64,000 nt of DNA from Rhizophagus clarus (Eukaryota > Glomeromycota > Glomeromycetes > Glomerales > Glomeraceae), in contig BLAL01000282.1 of NCBI GenBank assembly GCA_015698045.1, positions 1 through 64,000 of the forward strand, read 5' to 3'. The notes below the pieces were generated by a model. That model worked only from the letters and a program-made list of their open reading frames with translations, did no database searches and was not told where the DNA came from. Position 1 is the first letter of the stretch. Every line of letters begins with the position of its first letter. This document shows positions 54,656 to 64,000 of this stretch, in pieces. The translations under genes were made by a program, and so were the position numbers.

Positions 54656-55475
54656 GGTGGCATTTCGTTAGACATTTATATAAAATATGCTATTTAATAA
54701 GCTAGCCTGCATTGAACCTGTTCTTGATTAAGAAAAAGTTGGGACAAAAATCTCGTTAGTCTTATTTAACAAATATGCTATTTAATGAGCTAGCTTGTGC
54801 AGAAGCCATTCTTGTATATAGAAAAGTTCGTTAGATTTAAGAAGTCACATGATTTTTTGTTATACTTATTTTCGTTAGACTTATTTAATAAATATGCTAA
54901 TTGATGCGCTAGCCTGCATTAAACCTTTTCTTGATTAAGGAAAAGTTGGGACAAAAATCTCATTAGATTTATTTGATAAATATGTTAATTGATGCGTTAC
55001 CTTACATTAAACCCGTTCTTGATTAAGGAAAAGTTAGGACAAAAATCTCGTTAGACTTATTTTTTTCGTTAGACTTATTTAGGGGGTAATAAGGACCGTT
55101 AGATTTATTTTGGTTAGACTTATTTTTTTTCGTTAGACTTATTTGGGGGGTAATAAGTACCGTTAGATTTATTTTGGTTAGACTTATTTAATAAATATGC
55201 CAATTAATACGCTAATCCTTGTAGAATTAATTCCTGATATATTTATTTTCGTTAGACTTATTTTTCGTTAGATTTATTTACAATAGAGAAATTACAATTC
55301 TAGAAGTCTTAGAAGCTTTTCTAATATATTAATAAAAAATTGATATAGAAATTAACCTTCTAAGACGGCTAAAAGCTTTTCTAACACAATATAGAAATTA
55401 ATATTCTAGATCTTTTAGAACTAATTCTCATATAATAAAAAACGATATTGATTTTAACATTCAGGGGGTCGTAAC

Positions 55476-55534
55476 ACACAATAGCAAGGGGGGACGGACC
55501 TTACGGTCCTTAAACCCCCACTTTGCCATTGTGT
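55476..55534. other. Terminal hairpin, right end
   Basis: Same fold as at 40448-40506, on the opposite strand. Confidence 0.7.
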
Positions 55535-55539
55535 TCTTA
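55535..55539. other. Target-site duplication TCTTA, right
   Basis: Matches 40443-40447. Confidence 0.85.
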
Positions 55540-55866
55540 CGTCTAATTTTTCGTATTCAAATTTGTCTATTTTGTTAATTATACCATCAATATTATTTTA
55601 AAACGGAATATAATCACAATATCACTAAAAATTCGACATCACTAAAAATTTGATATTAATAAAAAAACCAAAATATCACTAAAAATTCGACATCACTAAA
55701 AATTTGATATTAATAAAAAAACCACAATATCACTAAAAATTTGACATCACTAAAAATTTGATATTAATAAAAAATCACTATTAATTAAATATAACAAAGT
55801 ATATTATAACTTTATTCAACATAAAAATCATATTACAACTTTATCGTATCTAACTTTTATCAAAAA
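55540..55866. other. CACTA interior with a short repeat
   Basis: ATATCACTAAAAATTCGACA and ATCACTAAAAATTTGATATT repeat about three times with TTAATAAAAAAACCA between. This is probably the promoter side of the transposase gene, cut from the accessory gene by the Maverick insertion. Confidence 0.5.
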
Positions 55867-58800
55867 ATGAAAAAAAGGGGAAAGAAAACGCATTGCTGCT
55901 AATATCATTGACGAATATAATAATCCTAGTTCATCGACCTCTGAACAAACATCTACTGAATTTACGATCAGAAAATCAAGAGAGAAGGTTCCGTGCTTTT
56001 GCAGCCATTGTAATGGGAAAATAATCGATCTGCATACGAAGGAGGAACATGAGCAAACGAATGAGCAAACGACTTCTTTGGAACCATTAAATCGTGATAA
56101 GGCTCCAACGTCTCATGAGTTAGTAGAACTGATTGATTCAACAATATCGTTAGCAGAACCACAAGATACGACAATGTCTATTAATACACATTCTGATAAT
56201 GATACGTATAAGGAACAGAAATATATATTTCTTCCACGCAAAAAAAGGGCAAAATCAGGCACATTTTGTCGTATCACTGAAGTTGAGCTAGTCGCTGAAG
56301 ATTCCTCTTATAATGTACCAGCTGAATATGACACAGATGATATCTACACTAGTGAATCTTCGACACAAGAAGATTCTCCTAATGATGAAGATAACGATTT
56401 TTCAGATAATTTTGAGAATTACTCTCATCCTATATTCGACATACTAGATATTTCAGACACACCAGATATTTCAGAATTACCAACAGATGAATTAATTAAA
56501 GGGATTTTGATATGAATTATGAAGTTCAGGTCGAGTCATAACATACCAAATACCGCAATTGAAGAATTAATACAATTTATTAAAATAATATTGAAAGTAT
56601 GTAAAAATATCAATTACGAATCATTTCCAAATTCATTGTACATGCTAAGAAAAAAGTTAGGACTTTTCAATCGATTTACGCAGTTTGCAGCCTGCCAAAA
56701 ATGCCACAAATTATACAAAAAAGAGGAGATAATATCAAAAGATAATAATACCGTTATGAAATGCAGCCATGTCGAATTTCCAAATTCGGCTACAAAGAGA
56801 TTAAAACAATGTCGTACTCCTTTAGGGAAGAAAATTTCTTTAAATAATAGTATATCAATTGTTCCTGAATTAATTTATCCAGTCTCGAGTATACAACAGC
56901 AACTTTCTAGTATGTTCAAGCGGCCAGGATTTGAAGAATTACTGCGGCATTGGACACGTCGTTCAATAATTGACAATGTTCTATCAGATATTTATAACGG
57001 CCAAATATGGAAAAATCTTAAGGAATCGTCTGAACAAAAGTCAAATAACTTTTTCCGACCAGACAAGGCTGATGCTCATCTAGGATTAATGATGAATTTG
57101 GATTGGTTCCAGCCTTACGAAGGAACGATTTACAGTACAGGTGTAATATACGCAGTAATATGCAATCTACCTCAGGATGTTCGATTTAAGCCCAAAAATG
57201 TGCTTATACTCGGCATATTACCAGGGTCCGATAAGGTTAAATTGCATAAAGTTAATCATTATCTTTCGCCAATAATAACGGAATTAGAGTCACTTTGGGA
57301 AGGCGTGAATCTTAATCGCACTAATGAATATCCAAATGGCAAAGATATTTGAGCTGCATTAATAATTGCTTTGTGCGATATTCCTGGAGCTCGAAAATTA
57401 TGCGGGCATATCTCTGCCCTTGCATCATGTCATCGATGCGAAAAAAGGGCCAATAATCACAATTTTGGTGGCATGGCGGATATGAGCGACTGGTTTATCA
57501 TGAAAGATCCAGTAGAGCATCGTCAAAAAGCTTTGGAATGGCGACAATGCAAATCTAATGCAGAAAGAGAGAGATTCGTCAAGGTGAATGGTGTAAGGTG
57601 GGTTGAAATATTAAGACTCTCATATTTTGATCTGATTCGGTTTGTTGTTATAGATCTGATGCACTGCCTTTTTCTAGGAATCGCAAAATGGATAACAAAA
57701 CAAATATGGATTGATGAAGATGTATTAACAGAAAAAGCTCTTCAATCAATTCAAAAGAAAATGAGCGAATTTAAGCTATCATCAGATTTGGGACGAATTC
57801 CTGGTAAAATCCATTGCGGTGAAGGTTTTTCTAACTTTACCGCTGACTAATGGCGCAACTTTTTCCTAATATACGCTACTGTTGTGTTATGGAATCATCT
57901 TCCAAATAAAGATCGCAAAATTCTTACGTATTTCGTAAGAGTTTGTACGATTTTGGTTAGACAATTTGTGGAGATTAACGATATGAAAGAAGCCCATAAA
58001 CTTTTAGTAAAGATAATTAAATTGATCGAAGAGCATTATGGCGAAGAAAAAATAATGCTAAACCTTCACCTATCATTACATCTATGTGAGTGCTCTTATG
58101 ATTACAGACCCCTGTATTCATTCTGGTGCTTTAGCTTTGAACAAATGAATGGCGTATTAGGTAATTCAAATTTAAATTCATTTGCTGTATCAATTTTTCG
58201 AATTATATTATTCCATTAAGCAAAGATTAATAATAAAATATTTATTAGAATCGTTGCTTAATAGCCACCGCCAAATTGAACTTGAACTAATGCGTTGATT
58301 GATGACTGAAACACAAATAAACAATATTATCAGCTCAAGTTCAGAAGTAATCGGCATCGAATTATTCAATAAACGACCTTCTGTCAGTTCTCTTTCCGAA
58401 TTTTCAACAAATGAAATGTATCAATTTTTAATGAATTCCAGAAATATATTGGAATCACCGATTACTGGCTGTGAGGAATTTCTGGGTATATTTTTAGCAC
58501 CGCGATCTGAAGATATTCGTCTTGATGAACAAATCTACAATTTACTTATTGAATATTATAAGGATACATACGTAGATTCTATATTCAGAAAACCGTTCAC
58601 AGAAAATTTACCCAATTTGACGATCGTTATCAACAAAGCGAATCAATATAGAAGATGTCAAATCGGTGCAGAAATTTTTGGATCTGCTGCTACAACACGA
58701 CATATTAAGAGCTCATTTGTCTTAGCTAAATTTATTAATCGTGATGGGAATAGCGTCGATACTTACCTATATCAAATCCAATTTTTTTTCGAATATAGCG

Positions 58801-59084
58801 TTTATTTATCCTCCTATAATTTGACACACAAATTGGCTTACATCAAATGGTACAAACCAGCAAATTTGACATCCCGATTCCATTTCAGTATTGACAATGA
58901 TGTCAAAACTTGTAATGTCAAATTATGGAAAGATAGTTTCTATTTGAGCAGTAGAGACAATATAATCCCAATACACAATATTTTAGGTCAGTTTATACCT
59001 GTAAAATACAAAAAATCAGATCGATCTAATGCCAAAGAATATTTAGCCGTTATTCCTATAAATAGAAAGTTCCATTTGCGTTGA
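55867..59084 (+). pseudogene. CACTA tnp2-type transposase, multiply disrupted
   Basis: An ATG at 55867 with a one-base shift in the following A/G run leads into a Cys-His N terminus (CFCSHCNGK). An acidic region and the tnp2 core follow: NLDWFQPYEG, GILPGSDKVKLHKVNHYLSP, CDIPGARKLCGHISALASCHRCEK, DLMHCLFLGIAKWI and GRIPGKIHCGEGFSNFTAD. Interruptions: TGA 56513-56515, TGA 57350-57352, TAA 57848-57850 (where Gln of the TADQW motif is expected), a frameshift near 58216, and TGA 58296-58298. Each nonsense codon fits C to T. The C-terminal part (58299-59084) contains a beta-rich domain with FVLAKFINRDG and YIKWYKP. Intact, it would excise and insert the CACTA element in the nucleus. The gene is interrupted only by point changes, not by the insertions. 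Confidence 0.8.
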
Positions 59085-59244
59085 TTTAATATAACATTTA
59101 TACTAGTCTGAATTGTTTAAACATTTTTTAACAAATATTGTATCATTGTTTTTTATTATACTTAATAATATTAATATAGTAAATATATTATAACCATTAT
59201 TTAATATAGAAAAGTGAATACAATTCAGCCATTATTCGTGTGAG
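59085..59244. other. CACTA 3' region left of the hAT
   Basis: Downstream of the tnp2 stop. AT-rich, no feature beyond a likely polyadenylation region. Confidence 0.4.
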
Positions 59245-62147
59245 TAGGGAATTTAATTGCTTATAAATCTCTTAATTGATTAATTGATTATTTTAGGAGA
59301 AGTTGATCGATCAAAAATTGATTGGTCACGTTTCATCGACCAATTAATCGACTAAAACTAACAATCAGATATTATTCGATCAATTTGATCGATCAATCAA
59401 TTTAATAATCATTTTTTCGCAAAAAAATATATGATATTTATATCCTATTAACATATTAATGTAATAATAAAAACAAAAATCAAATTTTAATATTAACCGG
59501 TAAATAGTAATTATTTTATTATTAAAACGTATATATTATTTAAATGGATTGATGTATTCCATATTTCTCTTTAAAAAAAGTATTTCATTAACTGTTTCTG
59601 CTTTTAATCTATTCCTTTCAGAAGTTATTTGGTTACCGGCATCACTAAAAAGTCGTTCACTAGGAACAGAGGTAGCCAGAATTCCCAGATATTTACGCGC
59701 AACTTTAAACAAGGTTGGAAACTTTTCCCTATTATCAATCCACCATTTGAAAATATCGGTATCAGGAGAAGCTTGGGGCGTGCGAAAATTATCTAAATAT
59801 TGAGTTAATTCATTATCGGTTGATAAATGTATTTGAGGGCCAAATATCCTACTTGAAAAAGATTGAGATTGTGATTGGGATAATGGATAAATTTGTATAG
59901 GTATGTCATTATCCTTATATTCTTCATATTCTGCATTCAATAAAAGTTTTGCTAGTTCCTGTAATTCATAAGACCAACCGTACATTGTTTTAGATCTAGG
60001 ATCTAATAAACCGGCTAATAAAGTAGAATTTGGTGGAATATTCCAATATTCAAAAAGAGCATCATAAATTCCTTTTTTGATTGAATTAATTATAGAATTA
60101 ATATCATCATCAGATGATAATGGTAAATATTCCGCAAATTCATCCTCAATCTCCAAATGTAAATTTTCTTCGTTATTTTCTTCGTTATTTTCTATTTTAA
60201 TTAATGGTTAAATTAGTAATTATTATTAACATAATGTAACATGATATTTATTAGAAAATAAGTTAATATAATAATTGTTTACCATCACTATTTACCGAAA
60301 TGTTTGGATCTGGTGTATAATCAAATTTAAGTATTTGGATTGAAGAAAAAATTAAAGAAAGCATGCAATATTTTTGACCTCCAAGAAACTGGGTAGCACT
60401 TTCAATTGGAGTTAATGTTTCAATCAACTTGTCAAGTAATTTCCATTCAAAATCACTTAACATTAATGCTGTTAATCGTTGATAATCTTTTCTTGCTTCA
60501 TAATCTGTTTCCAAGCCAAGTGTAACACATAAACGGTTTATTGGTTTTTTTAATTCTTTTAACCGTTTCCAGGAAGCTAATTTTGATCCCCAACGTGTTG
60601 GTACCTCTGTAATTGTTCTAAGAATCTTTAATGGTTTGTTTTTTTCATGTTGATTGTTTTCATCAGCATTTTCATTATTTTCCACAGAAGGTGATAATCC
60701 AGTTTCATTAGCTATTCGTTCTTCTTGTCTAATTATTTCTCTTTGAGCATCTTCTAACCTTTCTGTTTGCTTAGGTGATTCAAAAAACTGGTTTAATTTT
60801 GCATATCTTTGAAGATATGGTTTTATTTGTTTTAATCCTTTAAGCACGCAAAGCTGAAGAGTATGTGCTGAGCATGCTACTCTACTTACACCATCCCATT
60901 CGTTAATTGCTTTAACCATATTACTCCCATTATCTGTTACTGCTACATTTACCTTCTTTTCTAATCCCAAAACCTTTAACTTTTCTTGAATAATTTCGCG
61001 AATATGAGTTCCGGTATGTGGATATAAAATTTTTTCTACGCATACCAATATATCACATAATTTCATTTCCTGAGTTAACTAATGACACGTTATACCAATA
61101 TATCCAGTTTTAGCTCTTGAGGTCCAAAGATCAGTGGTAATAGAAGCATAAATGCAAGTTTCTTCAATGTAACTCTTCATTAATTCAACTGCTGTTTTAT
61201 ATCCACATCCTATATCCCGTTTTAGAGTCGCATAACATGGTGGAATAAATGCTGGATTTATATTATTTATCATTCGCTTAAAACCTTTTCCTCGCACTGT
61301 ATTAAAAGGTAATCCATCTGTAACAATCCAATCTGCTACTCCATTACGTAATTTTTGTTGTAATGGTTCCTTATACGGTGTAACTTTTTTAAATTGTTCA
61401 TCAACTTTTAATTGCTAGTAATATATAAAATTTAAATCAATATATTTGCAGATCTGTTTTAATTATGTAAATCAATACGTACTTCAGATTTTTTTTTATA
61501 TTCCTTATGAACATTATTAATATGATATATCATAGTACTTGTTTGAGTTTTATAGACACAACTATATCTGCACTCATCACCGTTGTCATTATCAATATAC
61601 CTGCAATATGCACGACCATTTGTTTTAGCCTGAAAAAACTTCCATACAAAACTTGTTTTTCCAGTATTAGAAGTCCATTGTGGTTCTTGTTCTTCTTGTT
61701 CTTCTGTTTGCGTAATATTGCATTGTTTTTTAGATAAATGTGAAATTTCTTTTCTTTTAACACGCTGGAATACTTGCCATTTAAAAGTATATAATATATT
61801 TTTCGTGATATTTTTCGCGTGTTTCAAAAGAAGCAAGATGGATAAGGAAATTTTAACACCAATAATATTGTAATATAAAATTACTTGCACATAGTTAACA
61901 ATTAAAGAAAGTAGAAATTTGCTTAATTTCCATAAATTGCAAATATATTTTTAATTTTTATTTGATCGACCAATATAAAATTTAAATGATTATATATTTT
62001 AATCGATTAAGTTTGATAATCGATGATTGGTTAGCTTGATTGATTGTACATTTAGCCGATTATAATTAATTGGATTTAAAATCATATGATCAATGATCGA
62101 TCAAATTAATCAATCATCGATCATAATCAATATAATTAAATTCTCTA
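59245..62147. mobile_element. hAT element inside the CACTA element
   Basis: The left end TAGGGAATTTAATT and the right end read inward, TAGAGAATTTAATT, are related. Subterminal regions are packed with TCGATCAATC and ATTGATTGAT words (59270-59400 and 61960-62130), as hAT ends often are. An 8-bp target duplication is not evident; the flanks share only TGAG. It contains one minus-strand transposase. Confidence 0.65.
59536..61890 (-). pseudogene. hAT transposase, one nonsense codon
   Basis: Exons: N-terminal one ending at 61483, then 61414-60293, then 60191-59536, with GT/AG introns. A BED-type zinc finger is visible in the first (FVWKFFQAK, CRYSCVY, then IYHINNVH). The second has TTDLWTSRAKTGYIGITCH and AVTDNGSNMVKAI, holding two catalytic Asp. 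The third has the hAT C-terminal dimerisation region: FKWWIDNREKFPTLFKVARK, then SVPSERLFSDAGNQITSERN with the catalytic Glu. TAG at 61079-61081, after CH, replaces the Trp expected in CHW, fitting TGG to TAG. The start is unclear; the open frame begins near 61890 and probably has an upstream exon. Otherwise the gene looks intact. Confidence 0.85.
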
Positions 62148-62334
62148 ATGAGGCCGAACATAGTTTAATTTTTATTATATGCAATTTGACCATCATTCGG
62201 CTGGATCAAATCAGAGTCGAATATAGATTGAATTGCATATCATTACTAATTTAGGTCAATTTTTTTAAAAATTAGCCGAATCTAGACCAGATTTTTTAGA
62301 GGCCAAATATTCCTTTTTCGACTAGTGATAGCAA

Positions 62335-64000
62335 TTAAATGGTTGTATTGATGATTGATTAATGTATACCCTATTTAAATTTTGTAGAATTAGATAATCC
62401 AGAATGTATTACAATAAATATATACCAATTTTTAATCTTAATCAGAAATAAAATGTATAGCTACCAATTTTGATGAACTTCATTAATGACAAGGGAAATT
62501 TTTGATCTAATTTTTATTCTTAGCACTATTAGTTTTAATTAAAAATACATGGTGGCCTTTAACATTAGCTTCTGCTTTCATTAATCAAAAACTGATTTTG
62601 ACAAACTTTGAAGATTAATGAGATATATTATTACTATCTAGTAACAGATACTTCAAAGATAAGCGGAATGAGACTAATTGTCACTTTCATTAACAGTGAA
62701 GTCTTAAGTAATTGTGATAATTAAATAGTTGCGTTAATGATTGATTAACATATATTTTATTTAAATTTTATAAAATTAAATAATCTGAAATACATTGCAA
62801 TAAATATGTACTGATTTTTACCTTCAATCAGAAACAAAATGTATAGCTACTGATTTTGATGAACTTCATTAGTGGTAAGTGTAATTTTTATTCTTAGCAT
62901 TATTAGTTTTAATAATTAAAAATATATGATGGCCTTCAATATTAGCTTTTGCTTTCATCAATCAGAAACTGATTTGACAAACTTTCTGTTGACAAATATA
63001 GAATCCTTACACTAACAGACTTAATCAAGCAGAAAAAGATCATTAAATCCATAAACTCACAGGATGAAAATCCACTCACAACCGTAATAAAAGATAATGT
63101 TAATAAATCTTTAATTGATGGCAAAAATAGAAATAAAGCTGATTAAAATCTTTCTTGAAGATTGCTGAGGTGTGTTGTTATTATTTGATAATAGATATTT
63201 CAAAGACAAATTAATGAAGCCTTAAGTAAGTAATTATACCATTTGAATGGTTGTGTTGATGATGGTTAATGTATGCACTTATTCAAATTTTGTAGAATTA
63301 GCTAATCTGAAATACATTGCAATAAACATGTACTAATTTTCAATTCTCAAATCAAATAAAATGTATAACTACTGATTTTGATGAACTTTATTAGTGGCAA
63401 GTAAAATTCTCAACCTGATCTTTATTCTTAGCACTATTAGTTTTAATAATTAAAAACATATGATGGCTTTAAATATTAGCTTTGCTTTTATCAATCAGAA
63501 ACTAATTTGATCAACTTTTCTGTCAACAAATATAGAATCCTTTTACTAATAGACTTAATTAAGCAGAAAAAGATCATTAGATCCACAAACCTACAGGATG
63601 AAAATTCACTCACAACTATAATGTTAGATGATGTTAACAAGTTTTTAATCAATAGCAAAAATGGAGATAAAACTGATTAAAATCTTTCTTGAAGATTGAT
63701 GAAGTGTATTATTACTATCTAATAACAGATGCTTTAAAGATAAATTAATGAAGTCTTAAGCAGTAAGTAATTGTGCTATTTATACAGTTGCATTGATAAT
63801 TGATTAACATATGCCTTTATTCAAATTTTATAGAATTAACTAATCTACCAATCATATGGGCTGATTTGTTCACTCTGCATTAAAAAGAGTTATTAAATTG
63901 ATTTTCACAGTTTTCGTTACTCAAAATTGTTTTGTAATACCAAAAAATCATCTGATTGATGATCACTTGATTAAATAATAAGTTGAACAAAAATTTACAT
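62335..64000. repeat. Tandem repeat, about 520-540 bp unit, three to four copies
   Basis: Units starting near 62335, 62718, 63236 and 63775 share GATGAACTTCATTAGTGGYA, TTAATCARGCAGAAAAAGAT, AAAATGTATAGCTACTGATT and GAATCCTTACACTAA-type words. The first is shorter (about 385 bp) and the last is cut by the window end. No ORF survives in all copies. This lies outside the CACTA terminus, so it is host-side satellite or another element. Confidence 0.75.

Larger units (their letters stand above)
40448..55534. mobile_element. Maverick/Polinton-like element with PolB, integrase and Gag-Pro, 15,087 bp
   Basis: Complete element. It has 1,185-bp terminal inverted repeats (40448-41632 and 54350-55534) that look identical and a 5-bp target duplication TCTTA (40443-40447 and 55535-55539). 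A family B DNA polymerase and a Polinton-type integrase place it with Mavericks. There is no packaging ATPase, capsid or cysteine-protease gene. Instead it carries a Gag-like protein with CCHC knuckle, a retropepsin in the -1 frame, two F-box proteins, a C2H2 protein and five small ORFs. No introns are apparent and no nonsense codons are seen. Genes are packed tightly, several overlapping. It is inserted between the two divergent genes of the CACTA element. I infer recent insertion and probable integrity. Confidence 0.93.
54350..55534. repeat. Right terminal inverted repeat of the Maverick-like element
   Basis: Reverse complement of 40448-41632, including the Cys-rich gene, the TCTAACGA repeats and the terminal hairpin (55476-55534). 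Confidence 0.92.
35879..62327. mobile_element. Giant CACTA (EnSpm-like) element, split by three insertions
   Basis: The left end CACTAGTCAAAAAAGAACAA and the right end read inward, CACTAGTCGAAAAAGGAATA, are followed by related GGCCTAAA or GGCCTCTA words and clusters of GGTCGAATA. Ends beginning CACTA are diagnostic for this superfamily. Inside are a minus-strand accessory gene (36335-38638) and a plus-strand tnp2-type transposase (55867-59084), arranged head-to-head. Insertions are a MULE-like MITE (38920-40299), the Maverick-like element (40448-55534) and a hAT element (59245-62147). No matching 3-bp target duplication remains (ACT left, ATA right), so either a flank has mutated or rearrangement occurred. 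Confidence 0.75.

Overview
The window is a very AT-rich, intron-rich eukaryotic nuclear segment dominated by mobile DNA. The one clear host gene is a 14-exon BRE1-type E3 ubiquitin ligase with short GT/AG introns. The other recognisable material is a set of transposon families typical of large, repeat-rich fungal genomes. The mix resembles an arbuscular mycorrhizal fungus such as Rhizophagus; that assignment is inferred from style and protein families, not from a search. No rRNA, tRNA or CRISPR array was recognised.

Layout. 1-8.3 kb: decayed TE-like reading frames, a 59-bp minisatellite and a dispersed repeat. 8.3-13.3 kb: a small spliced ORF, a structured non-coding candidate and a decayed Plavaka-type (CACTA-related) transposase. 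14.6-20.1 kb: a decayed coiled-coil gene whose stop codon was hit by a 3.3-kb TIR transposon. That transposon carries a 374-bp fold-back MITE in its intron. A LINE-type ORF1 copy with a poly-A tail follows. 21.5-25.3 kb: BRE1 on the minus strand. 25.3-33 kb: gene-poor spacer with two tandem arrays whose units look like intron plus micro-exon. 33.4-35.9 kb: a palindromic satellite with nested fold-back elements. 35.9-62.3 kb: a giant CACTA element with two divergent decayed genes, itself split by a MULE-like MITE, a hAT element and a complete 15,087-bp Maverick/Polinton-like element. 62.3-64 kb: a tandem repeat of about 520 bp.

The highlight is the Maverick-like element at 40448-55534. It has 1,185-bp terminal inverted repeats that look identical, a 5-bp target duplication (TCTTA), and intact intronless genes. 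It encodes a protein-primed type family B DNA polymerase and a Polinton-type DDE integrase. I find no major capsid, minor capsid, packaging ATPase or adenoviral-type protease gene. In their place are a Gag-like protein with a CCHC knuckle and, in the -1 frame across a canonical T TTA AAA slippery heptamer, a retropepsin. Two F-box genes, a separate protein that may be the detached N-terminal part of the polymerase, and several small ORFs complete it. Each outermost 59 bp can fold into a hairpin. This looks like an element that pairs retrotransposon-style Gag-Pro and integrase with DNA-polymerase replication.

Older elements around it are inactivated mainly by nonsense codons explainable as C-to-T changes (often CGA to TGA), as expected for methylated or mutated repeats. 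The Maverick ORFs carry none, so it is probably the youngest insertion.
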